A stretch of 64,000 bases of DNA from Marivita lacus. GTDB lineage: Bacteria; Pseudomonadota; Alphaproteobacteria; Rhodobacterales; Rhodobacteraceae. The translations under genes and the position numbers were made by a program. The notes under the pieces are model-generated. The model saw only the letters and a list, made by a program, of their open reading frames with translations, ran no database searches and had not been told where the DNA came from. Location of the stretch: NCBI RefSeq assembly GCF_014637725.1, contig NZ_BMFC01000001.1, forward strand, positions 746,632 to 810,631. Direction: 5' to 3'. Of this stretch, positions 18,616 through 30,781 are shown piece by piece. How positions within the stretch are numbered: the stretch's first letter is position 1; each line of letters opens with the position of its first letter.

Positions 18616-19638
18616 TCAGACGGTTTTCGCCGCCTCGAGCCCGCCCGCCGCAAAGGCTGGCACAAACGCCCCTAGTTCCAGTGCTTTTTCAGGGTTGGAT
18701 GCATTGCCGTCCAGCGCGCGGCGTTTGACGCCCTGCAGAATCGACGCCATACGGAAATAGGTGAAGGCAAGGTAGAACCCGAACCGGCCGATTCCGGGCA
18801 GGCCCATGCGCTGGCAATAGGCGTCGATGAAGGCCTGATCCTCGGGAATGCCAAGCGGCGCGCGGTTTACACCGGCAAGGCCACGGGCCGCATCGCCCGT
18901 GGGCAGCCCCCATTGCATGATGACCGCAGCGAGATCGGCAAAGGGATGGCCGAGGGTGGAAAGCTCCCAATCCAGAACGGCAATGCAGGCTGGGCGATCC
19001 GGGGCAAACATCAGGTTGTCGATGCGGTAGTCGCCATGCACCAGCGTCACGCGGCCATCATCCTCGGGTAGATTGCCCTGCAGCCAGTCGATCAGCGCAT
19101 CCATGTCCGGGATCGGGTCGGTTTCGGTGGCACGGTATTGCTTGGTCCAGCGGTCGATCTGGCGTTTGTAGTAGTTGCCCTGAGGGCCGTAACCGCTCAG
19201 CCCGGTGGTTGTCAGGTCAACGGAATGGATCGCCGCCAGAACGCGGTTCATGTTGTCGTAGACTGCGCCGCGATCTTCGGGACTGAGGCCTGGCAAGCGC
19301 GGATCGACAAAGGTGCGGCCTGGCACATGATCCATCACGTAGAACATCGACCCGATCACTGCATCGTCCTCGCAAAGCGCGTGCATTCGCGCAACAGGCA
19401 CATCCGTGCCCGCAAGCGCGCGCTGCACCCGGAATTCACGGTCGACCGCATGGGCTGATTTCAAAAGCTGCCCCGGAGGTTTGCGCCGCAGGACATAGGC
19501 ACCCGATGCAGCGGTCAGCTTGAAGGTCGGATTGGACTGACCGGTGGCGAATTTCTCGACCGTGATCGGCCCGCGAAAGCCGGGTACATGCGTGGCCATC
19601 CAAGCCTCGATAGCCGCGGGATCGAAAGCCGCGCTCAT
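18616..19638 (-). CDS. Phosphotransferase (APH/choline kinase-like) of the acyl-CoA dehydrogenase-linked type
   Basis: This 340-residue kinase-fold protein has the APH family catalytic motif LVHGDYRIDNLMF (catalytic Asp about residue 202) and the metal-binding VLDWELSTLGHPFADLA. The N-lobe (GQSNPTFKLT...YVLRRKP) supplies the nucleotide-binding Lys/Arg region. It resembles the N-terminal half of the ACAD10/ACAD11 fusion proteins, in which a kinase phosphorylates 4-hydroxyacyl-CoA before the dehydrogenase domain eliminates phosphate. Here the two activities are separate genes whose ends overlap by four bases (ATGA), which supports a joint function. The specific substrate is inferred from homology of arrangement. 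Confidence 0.9.
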   Translation of the reverse strand: MSAAFDPAAIEAWMATHVPGFRGPITVEKFATGQSNPTFKLTAASGAYVLRRKPPGQLLKSAHAVDREFRVQRALAGTDVPVARMHALCEDDAVIGSMFYVMDHVPGRTFVDPRLPGLSPEDRGAVYDNMNRVLAAIHSVDLTTTGLSGYGPQGNYYKRQIDRWTKQYRATETDPIPDMDALIDWLQGNLPEDDGRVTLVHGDYRIDNLMFAPDRPACIAVLDWELSTLGHPFADLAAVIMQWGLPTGDAARGLAGVNRAPLGIPEDQAFIDAYCQRMGLPGIGRFGFYLAFTYFRMASILQGVKRRALDGNASNPEKALELGAFVPAFAAGGLEAAKTV

Positions 19639-20864
19639 CCGTTGCTGTATTTGCGCAGCTCGGCGCGGGCGACCTGTCGGCGGTGCACGGCGTCAGGACC
19701 ATCCGCAAAGCGCAACGTGCGCAGATGGGTCCACATCCGCCAGAGCGGCGTGTCCTGACTGATCCCTGTGCCGCCATATAGCTGCATGGCTTCGTCCACG
19801 ATCTTGAGCGACATGAGGGGCGCCACGACCTTGATCTGGCTGATCCAGGGCTGTGCCGCCCGTGTGCCTTGCGTGTCCATCATCCACGCGGCCTTGAGAC
19901 ACAAGAGACGCGCCTGTTCGATCTCCATCCGCGCGTTGGCGATGATGTCGTAATTCGCGCCCAGCTCGACCAGCGGCTTGCCGAACGCCTCGCGATGCAG
20001 ACCGCGCAGGCACATCAGTTCAAGCGCCTTTTCGGCCAGTCCGATAGAGCGCATGCAATGGTGAATGCGTCCCGGCCCAAGACGCCCTTGCGCCACTTCA
20101 AAGCCGCGCCCTTCGCCAAGCACGACATTCCGGGCAGGGATACGGACATTGGTGAAGCGGATATGCATGTGGCCATGCGGGGCGTCGTCCTGACCAAAGA
20201 CATGCATCGGGCGCAGCACGTCGATGCCGGGTGTGTCGGCATCCATGACGAACATCGTGTGACGGCTGTGCTTGAAGGCGTCGGGATCAGAGCACGCCAT
20301 CAGGATATAGAGCGCACATCGCGGATCGCCTGCGCCGGAAATCCAGTATTTCTCGCCGTTCAGAACCCAGTCATCACCGTCTTTCTTCGCTTCGAACGCC
20401 AGCTGTGCCGCGTCGGACGAAGCAACGTCGGGTTCGGTCATGACATAGGCCGAGCGGATCTCACCCTCCAGCAACCGGGTGAGCCAGCGATCCTTCATCC
20501 ACTCCGCGCCGTAGCGTTCAAGCACTTCCATGTTGCCGGTGTCGGGCGCGTTGCAATTGAACACCTCGGCGGCGAGGTGCACCTTGCCCATTTCCTCGGC
20601 AAGATAGGCGTATTCGACGGTGCTCAGGCCGTGGCCCTTGTCGCTGGCGGTCAGCCAGAAATTCCACAACCCGCGCCCGCGGGCCTTGGCTTTCAGCCCT
20701 TCAAGGATCTCGATCTGCCGATCGGTGTGCTGAAAGCGGTCGCCCGAGGGGTGTTTGCCGACCTCGGCATGGAATTCCGCATCCAGCGGCGCAATTTCGG
20801 TTTCGACCATGTCGCGCACCTGTTCGACCAGCGCGCGCACGCGATCCGACATTCCCAAATCCAT
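19635..20864 (-). CDS. Acyl-CoA dehydrogenase (ACAD10/11-like)
   Basis: From ATG 20864 the product is 409 residues with the three ACAD regions: an alpha-helical N-terminus, the FAD-binding middle (YVMTEPDVASSDA; NGEKYWISGAGDPR), and a C-terminal helical domain with ALELMCLRGLHREAFGKPL and MQLYGGTGISQDTPLWRMW. It would desaturate an acyl-CoA with FAD. The ATG at 20864 has GGGAGGAC about ten bases upstream; an in-frame extension to 21023 reads through a repeat and is not real. The downstream phosphotransferase gene overlaps by four bases, matching the split form of eukaryotic ACAD10/11 that degrades 4-hydroxy acids. Confidence 0.93.
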   Translation of the reverse strand: MDLGMSDRVRALVEQVRDMVETEIAPLDAEFHAEVGKHPSGDRFQHTDRQIEILEGLKAKARGRGLWNFWLTASDKGHGLSTVEYAYLAEEMGKVHLAAEVFNCNAPDTGNMEVLERYGAEWMKDRWLTRLLEGEIRSAYVMTEPDVASSDAAQLAFEAKKDGDDWVLNGEKYWISGAGDPRCALYILMACSDPDAFKHSRHTMFVMDADTPGIDVLRPMHVFGQDDAPHGHMHIRFTNVRIPARNVVLGEGRGFEVAQGRLGPGRIHHCMRSIGLAEKALELMCLRGLHREAFGKPLVELGANYDIIANARMEIEQARLLCLKAAWMMDTQGTRAAQPWISQIKVVAPLMSLKIVDEAMQLYGGTGISQDTPLWRMWTHLRTLRFADGPDAVHRRQVARAELRKYSNG

Positions 20865-20973
20865 GAGTCCGTGTCCTCCCTCGACTGCTCGTTGGGGTGA
20901 TCGTACGGGCAGATTCGGCGAACGACCAGAGCCGAACCGCTCCATCGCCTGTGCTTCTCTGGTTGAGAAATAC

Positions 20974-21025
20974 CTCGGGGGTCTGGGGGCAGAGCCCCCA
21001 GCCTGTCGGATTGGCGCAGCCAATT
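20974..21025. repeat. Double-hairpin intergenic repeat between gyrB and the acyl-CoA dehydrogenase gene
   Basis: Two stem-loops stand side by side. CTGGGGGCAGAGCCCCCAG (20983-21001) is a perfect hairpin; CGGATTGGC-GCA-GCCAATTCG (around 21008-21026) is one with a single mismatch. They lie just past the gyrB stop on the minus strand and before the acyl-CoA dehydrogenase promoter region. I recall similar G-run hairpins followed by GAGGTATTT as dispersed intergenic repeats in Rhodobacterales; here it may act as a terminator or mRNA 3' stabiliser for gyrB. Confidence 0.6.
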
Positions 21026-21037
21026 CGAAATACTGGA

Positions 21038-23527
<2,490 letters not shown>

Positions 23528-23562
23528 TTAGCGGTTCGCGAATTTGGCGTGCCGACAGTTTG

Positions 23563-24672
23563 TCAGGGCACGGCGCCGGGGAAAACCGACGTGCCCTGGT
23601 CTGTCTCGGTCACTTCGTAATACTGTGCCCGGTCTCCCAATTCGCTGAACAGCTCGGGTCCGGTTCCGGTCATCCACGCCTGTGCCCCCAGCGCGCAAAT
23701 CTCGTCATAAAGCGCAGCCCGCCTGCGGGCATCCAGATGTGCAGCCACCTCGTCAAGCAGGACGATCGGAGGTGCACCAAAGTCCTTGATGAGGGCGCGA
23801 GCGTTTGACAGCACCAGCGAGATCAGCAGCGCTTTCTGTTCCCCGGTCGAGCTGTCGGCTGCCGGAACACCCTTGGCGGCAAAGACACCGTAAAGATCGG
23901 CGCGATGGGGGCCGACAAGGCTGCGCCCTGCAGCCAGATCGCGAAATCGGCTTTCCTGATAGGCCAGCCGCAGATCATCCTCGGTTTCCGGCATCTCGCC
24001 TTCGGTCTGGATCAGGTCAAGTTGGGCCGCCGGAAACTCCGTGCTGGCCTGATCCTGTGCATTGGCGATCCGGTCGAGGGCGCGCACACGGTTTGCATGG
24101 ATGGCCGCACCTGACTGCGCCATCTGCGCCTCAAGCGCCTTGTACCACATCGGGTCGCGTACCTGGTCCTTGAGCAGCCGATTGCGTTCGCGCATCGCCT
24201 TTTCATAGGTCAGAGACTGGTCACCGTGATCCGGGAAAAAGCTGAGCGTCATACGGTCCAGAAAGCGTCTCCGCCCCTCTGCACCCTCGATCCACAGCCT
24301 GTCCATGGACGGCAGCAGCCACAGGAGGCGGATCAGTTCGCCCAGCCGGGCCTGTGCTGCGGGTTTGTCGTTGATCCTGACCTGACGCGGTGCGCCTTGC
24401 TCTGACTGGAAGCTGATCTCTTGCACACCTTCCGGCGTGTTCACCAGGCCACCGACCTTCCAACCCAGGCCTTCGGGTCGCCGGGTCATCTCCTGCGCCG
24501 AGGCGCGCCGCATCCCGCGTCCGGGCGAAAACAGGGACACCGCCTCGATCAGATTGGTCTTTCCTGCGCCGTTGGGTCCGAACAACACGACGGGACGTGC
24601 ATCGGGCTCAAGCGACACGTGCAGGTGCGAACGGAAATGCGACAGCGTGAGGCGGTTGATGTAAAGCGGCAA
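23563..24672 (-). CDS. recF: DNA replication/repair protein RecF
   Basis: RecF (369 residues) is an SMC-like ATPase that loads RecA at single-strand gaps with RecO and RecR. Walker A is FGPNGAGKTNLIEAVSLF near residue 33, the ABC-type signature region is STGEQKALLISLVLSNA, and Walker B is PIVLLDEVAAHLD. The order and the 29 bp gap behind dnaN match the classic replication operon. The length is usual for alphaproteobacteria. Confidence 0.97.
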   Translation of the reverse strand: MPLYINRLTLSHFRSHLHVSLEPDARPVVLFGPNGAGKTNLIEAVSLFSPGRGMRRASAQEMTRRPEGLGWKVGGLVNTPEGVQEISFQSEQGAPRQVRINDKPAAQARLGELIRLLWLLPSMDRLWIEGAEGRRRFLDRMTLSFFPDHGDQSLTYEKAMRERNRLLKDQVRDPMWYKALEAQMAQSGAAIHANRVRALDRIANAQDQASTEFPAAQLDLIQTEGEMPETEDDLRLAYQESRFRDLAAGRSLVGPHRADLYGVFAAKGVPAADSSTGEQKALLISLVLSNARALIKDFGAPPIVLLDEVAAHLDARRRAALYDEICALGAQAWMTGTGPELFSELGDRAQYYEVTETDQGTSVFPGAVP

Positions 24673-24701
24673 CAGCGCCCCCTGTTACAGGTGCAGCGTG
24701 G

Positions 24702-25820
24702 TCACACCCGCATCGGCATGACAACGTAAACCGCGCTGGTGTCGTTGCCTTCGCGCATCAGGGTTGGGTCGCCTGAGGAATTGAACATGAAGACGGCGTT
24801 TTCGCGGTCCACTTGGCTGGCGATCTCGAGCAGATACTTTGCGTTGAACCCAATCTCGAGACGGTCATCTGAGTAGGCCACAGCCAGTTCTTCCTCGGCG
24901 GCACCGCTGTCGGGGGCGTTGACCGACAGGATCAGACGATCTTCGTCAAGCTGCAACTTGACCGCGCGGGAGCGTTCGGACGAGACCGTGGCGACACGGT
25001 CAACAGCCCTGGCGAACTCGGCTGCATCGACTTCGAGGCGCCGCGTGTTGCCCTGCGGAATGACGCGGGTGTAATCTGGAAAGGTGCCGTCGATCACCTT
25101 GGACGTCAGGGTGATGTCTGGTGTGGCAAAGCGCACCTTGGTTTCGGATACAGAGACAGCAATCTGCATGTCGTCATCATCGAGCAGCTTGCGCATCTCG
25201 CCGACGGTCTTGCGGGGAACGATCACGCCGGGCATGTCCGATGCGCCATTTGGCAAAGGTGCATCGATCCGGGCGAGGCGATGGCCATCCGTGGCGACAC
25301 AGCGCAGAACCTTGCCGTCTTCGCCATCGGCCACGTGCATGTAGACGCCGTTCAGGTAATAGCGGGTTTCCTCGGTGGAGATCGCAAATTTCGACTTGTC
25401 GAACAACCTGCGCAGGACCGGAGCAGGGGCCGAGAAGTTCGCGCTGTACTCCGACGACGCCATCACGGGGAAATCTTCTTTCGGCAGGGTCGCCAAGGAA
25501 AAATTCGACCGGCCTGCTTCGACAGTCAGGCGACCGGAGGTGCCGTCTTCCGACAGCGATACCAGCGCCCCGTCGGGCAGCTTGCGCACGATCTCGTGCA
25601 GGGTAACGGCGGATACCGTGGTCGCGCCTGCGCGTTCGACCTTTGCGATGGCCCGGTCGACCACTTCGATATCGAGGTCGGTTGCCCGGAACTGGACAGT
25701 GTCGCCCTCGGCCTCGATCAGGACGTTGGCCAGGATCGGAATGGTGTTGCGCCGTTCGACAACGGATTGCGCCTGCGACACCGCCTTGAGCAGCGTTCCG
25801 CGTTCCATGCTGAATTTCAT
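24702..25820 (-). CDS. dnaN: DNA polymerase III sliding clamp, beta subunit
   Basis: The beta clamp (372 residues) encircles DNA and tethers Pol III. Three clamp domains of about 120 residues are present. The N-terminus MKFSMERGTLLKAVSQAQSVVERRNTIPILANVL and the C-terminus ending YVVMPMRV (hydrophobic pocket edge) are diagnostic. It lies between dnaA (154 bp upstream) and recF (29 bp downstream). Confidence 0.98.
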   Translation of the reverse strand: MKFSMERGTLLKAVSQAQSVVERRNTIPILANVLIEAEGDTVQFRATDLDIEVVDRAIAKVERAGATTVSAVTLHEIVRKLPDGALVSLSEDGTSGRLTVEAGRSNFSLATLPKEDFPVMASSEYSANFSAPAPVLRRLFDKSKFAISTEETRYYLNGVYMHVADGEDGKVLRCVATDGHRLARIDAPLPNGASDMPGVIVPRKTVGEMRKLLDDDDMQIAVSVSETKVRFATPDITLTSKVIDGTFPDYTRVIPQGNTRRLEVDAAEFARAVDRVATVSSERSRAVKLQLDEDRLILSVNAPDSGAAEEELAVAYSDDRLEIGFNAKYLLEIASQVDRENAVFMFNSSGDPTLMREGNDTSAVYVVMPMRV

Positions 25821-25974
25821 GCGTTTATCCCCCGACTGACCGGACGACGACAGTAACCCGCATCAGGGTTGCTCTCCAAGCCCTTGTTTTGCAATTTCTT
25901 GGCCGGATTGGGCGCAGGGTCAAGGGCGGGCGTGTCGCAAGTCACGCGACAGCCGCGTTTGTGGTGTCTGGGAC

Positions 25975-27357
25975 TCAGGCTTCGAGCGAACGACGGAGCA
26001 ATTCAACGTCTTCCGCGATCTGTGCATCCTGTTTTCTGAGCTCTTCGATGCGGCGGACGCCGTGCATGACCGTGGTGTGATCCCGGCCACCGAAATGGCG
26101 GCCGATTTCAGGCAGCGACCGTGTGGTCAGTTGCTTGCACAGGTACATCGCGATCTGGCGGGGGCGGGCGAAGGTGCGCACACGCTTGGGACCGACAAGG
26201 TCGGAATGACGGATCAGGTAATGGTCAGCCACCTTGCGCTGGATCTCTTCGATCGACACCTTGCGTTCGGACACGCGCAGGATGTCGGTCAGACATTCCT
26301 GTGTCAGGTCCATCGAGATCGGCTTTCCGACCAGCGACGCAAAGGCAAACAGCCGGGTCAGCGCGCCTTCGAGGATACGGACGTTGCTGACGATGCGGGC
26401 AGCAAGGAACTCCAGAATGCCACGTTCGACTTCAAGGCCGGGATACATCCGCGCATACATTTCGGATTTGGCCTGAAGAATGCCAAGCCGCAGTTCGTAA
26501 TCCGTCGGGTGAAGATCGACGACCAGACCGCTTTGCAGGCGCGAACGGATGCGGTTCTCGAGGTCCTTGATCTCGTCCGGAGCGCGATCGGCTGAAATGA
26601 TGATCTGCTTGTGCTGGTCAACCAGCGCGTTGAACGTGTGGAAGAACTCTTCCTGCGTGCTGTCCTTGCCGGCGATGAACTGCACATCATCCACCATCAG
26701 AACGTCGACCGAGCGGAACAATTCCTTGAAGTCCATCATCTTGCGGTCACGCAGCGCCTGAACGAAGCGGTACATGAACTGCTCTGCCGACAGGTTGAGC
26801 ACGGTGAGGTGCGGATGGCGCGTTCGCAATTCCCACGCGATGGCGTGCATGAGGTGCGTTTTACCAAGACCCACGCCACCATAAAGGAAGAGCGGATTGA
26901 ACGTCACGGGTCCGCCCTCGGCGACGCGACGGGCGGCGGCGTGTGCCAGCTCGTTCGGTTTGCCGACAACGAAGGTGTCAAAAGTAAACCGCTTGTCCAG
27001 CGGTGATCCGTTCAGCGCGTCGGGTGATGAGGCAGGCCGTGTCTGTACCTGTGGCGCCGCAAGTGGTTCGGGCTGGTGATCCTGGGCTGACGCGCAAGCG
27101 GCTGCAGTCTTGGCAGCAGTTACGGTATCGAAAACGACACGCCTCACCGTCGGATTCAGCCGTGTGATCTTGGACAGGAGAAGGTCGCCGTAGTTCTGCG
27201 ACACGTAGTTGCCAAGGAAGTTGGTTGGCACGTTGAAGCGCGCAATGCCTTCCTCTGCGCCGACATATTTCAGTGGTTCGATCCAGCTTTGAAAGCAGTT
27301 TGCCCCCATTGACTGATGCAGCTCATCCCGAATCGATCCCCACTGGTCTTGCGTCAT
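25975..27357 (-). CDS. dnaA: Chromosomal replication initiator DnaA
   Basis: DnaA (460 residues) binds DnaA boxes and opens oriC. Domain I (about 1-75) starts MTQDQWGSIRDELHQSMG; an Ala/Gln/Pro-rich linker follows; domain III is AAA+ with Walker A GGVGLGKTH (about 160-168) and Walker B LMVDDVQF; domain IV ends with the DnaA-box-reading motif GGRDHTTVMHGVRRIEEL. The ATG at 27357 is chosen because AGGGA lies just upstream and family members start there; ATGs at 27372 and further upstream are in frame. It heads the block with dnaN, recF and gyrB. Confidence 0.97.
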   Translation of the reverse strand: MTQDQWGSIRDELHQSMGANCFQSWIEPLKYVGAEEGIARFNVPTNFLGNYVSQNYGDLLLSKITRLNPTVRRVVFDTVTAAKTAAACASAQDHQPEPLAAPQVQTRPASSPDALNGSPLDKRFTFDTFVVGKPNELAHAAARRVAEGGPVTFNPLFLYGGVGLGKTHLMHAIAWELRTRHPHLTVLNLSAEQFMYRFVQALRDRKMMDFKELFRSVDVLMVDDVQFIAGKDSTQEEFFHTFNALVDQHKQIIISADRAPDEIKDLENRIRSRLQSGLVVDLHPTDYELRLGILQAKSEMYARMYPGLEVERGILEFLAARIVSNVRILEGALTRLFAFASLVGKPISMDLTQECLTDILRVSERKVSIEEIQRKVADHYLIRHSDLVGPKRVRTFARPRQIAMYLCKQLTTRSLPEIGRHFGGRDHTTVMHGVRRIEELRKQDAQIAEDVELLRRSLEA

Positions 27358-27762
27358 TTTTCCCTGTTCCATTGTCTGTATGTGCATCCGCACACTGTCC
27401 CCTATTCGGAAGCCAAAGATATGGCGTCCTCGACTCACGTTCTGGAAACGATGAACGAGGCTCTCCGGGACGGACCCGGATGACCAAGATCGGGGTGACG
27501 AACACCTGGCAGACGGAGTTCGCTACAGCCCTTGCATCAATATGGACGAGGCGGTTGATTTTGTACCAATTATGCCATCAGGCCAAACTCGAGACATTCT
27601 TAGGTCTCGAAACTGTACTGATGGTGCCTGTCCCCCCAGCGCGACGTGACTCGCACTAAAGGTTTATATGGGTCGGCAGAGGTGCGGCAACTGAACTTCG
27701 TTGTTGACTCAGGCAAAGCCGGAAAAGAATCTCGGAGCGGTGCAGGCCTGCGCAAGAGCCAT
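27358..27762. other. dnaA upstream region (about 400 bp without a gene)
   Basis: No gene and no exact DnaA box (TTATCCACA-like) is visible, so I do not call this oriC. GANTC, the CcrM methylation site, occurs four times between 27430 and 27737 (three GACTC and one GAATC), with another (GATTC) just past the terminator. Random expectation is about one per 128-256 bp. In Caulobacter dnaA transcription responds to methylation of such sites. The stretch must also contain the dnaA promoter on the minus strand, but no -35/-10 pair is convincing. Confidence 0.4.
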
Positions 27763-27793
27763 AAAAAAACGCCGCCTCGAACGAGACGGCGTC
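27763..27793 (-). terminator. Intrinsic terminator of rpsT
   Basis: On the minus strand, about 37 bases past the rpsT stop, ACGCCGTCTCG and CGAGGCGGCGT form an eleven-base-pair stem with one internal mismatch, followed by TTTTTTT. It is the strongest intrinsic terminator in the window. Confidence 0.93.
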
Positions 27794-27829
27794 TTGATTT
27801 CAAACTGCTGTTTTGTCAGCCGACGATTC

Positions 27830-28093
27830 TCAGGCGATCGCTTTGACCCGTGCCGCGAGACGGGACACTTTGCGAGACGCGGTGTTCTTGTGGTAGACGC
27901 CCTTGGTCACGCCGCGCATGATTTCGGGCTGGGCCGCGCGAAGCGCTGCGGTTGCAGCTTCCTTGTCACCCGAAGCGATCGCTTCTTCGACTTTGCGCAG
28001 GAATGTGCGGATGCGCGAACGACGCGCCTTGTTGATGGCGAAACGCTTTTCGTTCTGGTTCGCGCGCTTCTTTGCCTGAGGCGAATTTGCCAT
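27830..28093 (-). CDS. rpsT: 30S ribosomal protein S20
   Basis: S20 (87 residues) binds 16S rRNA early in 30S assembly. The N-terminus [39 protein letters not shown] and the C-terminal [22 protein letters not shown] are diagnostic. It has its own strong terminator and lies next to dnaA, as commonly seen in Rhodobacterales. Confidence 0.98.
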   Translation of the reverse strand: MANSPQAKKRANQNEKRFAINKARRSRIRTFLRKVEEAIASGDKEAATAALRAAQPEIMRGVTKGVYHKNTASRKVSRLAARVKAIA

Positions 28094-28249
28094 GTGATCT
28101 ATCCTGGTTCGTTACGTTCAAATCGGGTTGCATATGACAGCACGCCCGGAACCAACGACCGGATCGAATCTTGCCTGAGCGGGCATCACACGCATGTATC
28201 GGGGGCGTATAGCCCCAGATGATCTTCGTGAAAAGGCCTCTTTTCGCGC

Positions 28250-29026
28250 CTATCTGTCGCGGAACTGAGCCGTGCGTTTCTCGAGGAAGGCCGCCATGCC
28301 CTCTTTCTGGTCCTCGGTCGCAAAGAGCGAGTGGAACAGACGCCGTTCCGCCAACAGACCTTCACTCAGCGTTGTCTCATAGGCGCGGTTGACCGCTTCC
28401 TTGACCGCAAAGGTCGCCAGCATGGATTTCTCGGCGATCTTGGACGCTGCGGATTGCGCTTCTTCCATCAGGGATTTTGCTGGAACCACACGGCTGACAA
28501 GACCAGAGCGTTCGGCCTCTTCCGCGTCCATGAAACGCCCCGTGAGGTGCATGTCCATGGATTTGGACTTGCCGACAAAGCGCGTCAGACGCTGCGTTCC
28601 GCCGATTCCCGCGACGACACCCAGATTGATTTCGGGCTGCCCGAACTTGGCGCTGTCCGCGGCGATGATAAAATCGCACATCATGGCCAGTTCGCATCCA
28701 CCGCCAAGCGCGTAGCCCGACACAGCTGCGATGATCGGCTTGCGGACCTTGCACACGGCTTGCGATTCCGATCCGAAAAAGTCGGAAAGAAACATTTCGA
28801 CGAAGGTTTTCTCGGACATCTCCTTGATGTCGGCACCTGCCGCGAAGGCTTTGGATGATCCGGTGAGGATGATGCACCGCACCTTTTCGTTGCCGTCTGC
28901 ATCTTCAAGAGCGCTTGCCAACTCTGACAACAATTGACTGTTGAGCGCGTTCAACGCGTCCGGCCGATTCAGTTTTATGGTGGCAACATGATCTTCGATT
29001 TCGACGATGATCGTCTCATAAGCCAT
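28250..29026 (-). CDS. Enoyl-CoA hydratase (crotonase family)
   Basis: The product of 258 residues hydrates 2-trans-enoyl-CoA in fatty acid or related degradation. The oxyanion-hole regions are [11 protein letters not shown] and [13 protein letters not shown]; the catalytic Glu pair lies in the blocks CELAMMCD (first) and [20 protein letters not shown] (second). Length and motifs are those of a short-chain enoyl-CoA hydratase. ATG 29026 is preceded by GGAG at a suitable distance; five extra upstream in-frame codons to 29041 are less likely. It lies between mutM and rpsT on the same strand. Confidence 0.94.
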   Translation of the reverse strand: MAYETIIVEIEDHVATIKLNRPDALNALNSQLLSELASALEDADGNEKVRCIILTGSSKAFAAGADIKEMSEKTFVEMFLSDFFGSESQAVCKVRKPIIAAVSGYALGGGCELAMMCDFIIAADSAKFGQPEINLGVVAGIGGTQRLTRFVGKSKSMDMHLTGRFMDAEEAERSGLVSRVVPAKSLMEEAQSAASKIAEKSMLATFAVKEAVNRAYETTLSEGLLAERRLFHSLFATEDQKEGMAAFLEKRTAQFRDR

Positions 29027-29091
29027 GAGTGAGGGCTCCATTCGGTGATCTCAGGGATGCAGCCTTACGCATCTGCCGGGCAGCGTTCAAG

Positions 29092-29943
29092 TTATCTTTG
29101 ACAGGTCGGACAATAGAAAGTGGATCGTCCTGATTGAACGATCCTGCGGATGGTCGACTGGCAGTCGGCGGAGCGGCAGGGCTCGCCCTCGCGCCCGTAA
29201 ACGTCAAAGCTGTGCTGGAAATATCCAAGTTCTCCATCGGCTTGCCGGAAGTCGCGCAGCGATGACCCACCCGCCCGGATCGCGTCGGACAACACGTCCC
29301 GGATGACAGGAACAAGCCCCGAGATGCGGTCTTTCGACACTCGGCGCGCGGCGCGGGCGGGATGAATTTTTGACCGAAAAAGCGCCTCGCAGACATAGAT
29401 GTTGCCCAGGCCCGCGACCGTCTTCTGATCGAGAAGCGCCGATTTCATCGGTGTGTTGCGGTTGAACAAAGCCGTCACGAGGTAGTTTTCGTCAAAGCTG
29501 TTGCCCAAAGGCTCTGGGCCGATCGCTGCCAGAAGCGGGTGAGAATCTCCGTCAGCAGTCGGGAAAAGATCCATCGCGCCAAAGCGACGGGGATCGTTGA
29601 AGGTGATGCGCGCGCCGTTCTCCATCTCGAACACAACGTGGTCGTGCTTTTCGGGTGCCGGGTGGCCATGCACGAACTGCCCCAAGGGATCGCCGGACAC
29701 GAGCATCCGCCCGGACATGCCCAGATGGATCAGCGCGGTTTCTCCGCTGTCGAGATCGGCCAGGATGTATTTTGACCGGCGTCGCAGCCTCAGAACCCGC
29801 TTTCCGGTCAGACGTGCGGCCATGTTTTCGGGAAAGGGCCAGCGCAGATCGGGGCGATTGACCTGCGCGCGGGAAATGACAAAGCCCTCCATCGCGGGGG
29901 CCAGCCCGCGTCGAACCGTCTCAACCTCTGGTAATTCGGGCAT
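29092..29943 (-). CDS. mutM: Formamidopyrimidine-DNA glycosylase
   Basis: MutM/Fpg (283 residues) removes 8-oxoguanine and formamidopyrimidines by an N-glycosylase/AP lyase reaction. The N-terminal catalytic sequence [13 protein letters not shown] is intact (Pro after the initiator Met is the nucleophile, Glu follows). The helix-two-turn-helix lies around [17 protein letters not shown] and the zinc finger CRSADC...CPTCQR ends the protein. It is divergent from ubiE, with 84 bp between the starts. Confidence 0.97.
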   Translation of the reverse strand: MPELPEVETVRRGLAPAMEGFVISRAQVNRPDLRWPFPENMAARLTGKRVLRLRRRSKYILADLDSGETALIHLGMSGRMLVSGDPLGQFVHGHPAPEKHDHVVFEMENGARITFNDPRRFGAMDLFPTADGDSHPLLAAIGPEPLGNSFDENYLVTALFNRNTPMKSALLDQKTVAGLGNIYVCEALFRSKIHPARAARRVSKDRISGLVPVIRDVLSDAIRAGGSSLRDFRQADGELGYFQHSFDVYGREGEPCRSADCQSTIRRIVQSGRSTFYCPTCQR

Positions 29944-30027
29944 TCTGGGTGTCCTGCTCGTGTCGTCGCATTGTATCGCCGGGTGGGCGCTCTATAAGAA
30001 AGTCTGGCACGGGAAACGGCAAGGCTT

Positions 30028-30780
30028 ATGGCAGACGAAAATCAAACAACCACGCATTTCGGGTTTCAGGATGTGCCTGAAAGCGAAAAGGCGGGCCGCG
30101 TTCAGGGTGTGTTCAGCTCTGTCGCCTCGAAATACGACGTCATGAATGATGCCATGTCCTTTGGCATCCACCGCATCTGGAAGGATGCGATGATGGATTG
30201 GCTCGCGCCGCGCGCGGGACAACGGCTGCTGGATGTGGCTGGTGGGACCGGGGATGTGTCCTTTCGGTTTCTCAAGCGCGCGGGCCGTGGCCATGCGACG
30301 GTGCTTGACCTGACCGAACCGATGTTGATCGAAGGCCGCAAGCGCGCCGAGGCGAACGCGATGAGCGACAGCCTTGACTGGGTGGTCGGTGACGCGATGC
30401 ATCTGCCTTTTGAAGCCAATACGTTCGACGTCTACACGATTTCCTTCGGCATCCGGAACGTGACCCGTCCTCAGGAAGCACTGAACGAAGCGTTTCGTGT
30501 CCTGCGTCCGGGTGGCCGATTGATGGTGCTTGAGTTCAGCCAGATTCCCAACGAGATGATGCAAAAGGTCTATGACCTTTACTCCTTCAACATCATCCCG
30601 CGCATGGGGCAGATGATCGCGAATGACCGCGACAGCTATCAGTACCTTGTCGAGTCGATCCGCAAGTTTCCTGATCAGGACACATTTCTTGGGATGGTCC
30701 GGCACGCAGGATTCGAGAATGCCAAGTACCGCAACCTGAGCATGGGGATCGCCTGCCTGCATTCGGGGTGGAAAATCTGA
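30028..30780 (+). CDS. ubiE: Ubiquinone/menaquinone biosynthesis C-methyltransferase UbiE
   Basis: UbiE (250 residues) C-methylates the demethylated benzoquinol precursor with S-adenosylmethionine. The SAM motif I is [15 protein letters not shown], followed by the family signatures [17 protein letters not shown] and [17 protein letters not shown], with [13 protein letters not shown]-like residues at the C-terminus. The length is standard. It is followed after one base by ubiB, so the two are cotranscribed. Confidence 0.97.
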   Translation: MADENQTTTHFGFQDVPESEKAGRVQGVFSSVASKYDVMNDAMSFGIHRIWKDAMMDWLAPRAGQRLLDVAGGTGDVSFRFLKRAGRGHATVLDLTEPMLIEGRKRAEANAMSDSLDWVVGDAMHLPFEANTFDVYTISFGIRNVTRPQEALNEAFRVLRPGGRLMVLEFSQIPNEMMQKVYDLYSFNIIPRMGQMIANDRDSYQYLVESIRKFPDQDTFLGMVRHAGFENAKYRNLSMGIACLHSGWKI

Positions 30781-30781
30781 C

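Noticed and set aside
20962-21037. CRISPR-like repeats in the gyrB downstream region
   Set aside because: Two unrelated hairpins only; no regularly spaced direct repeats and no cas genes in the window.
27358-27762. oriC next to dnaA
   Set aside because: No DnaA boxes close to TTATCCACA and no AT-rich unwinding element were visible; alphaproteobacterial origins are often not beside dnaA.
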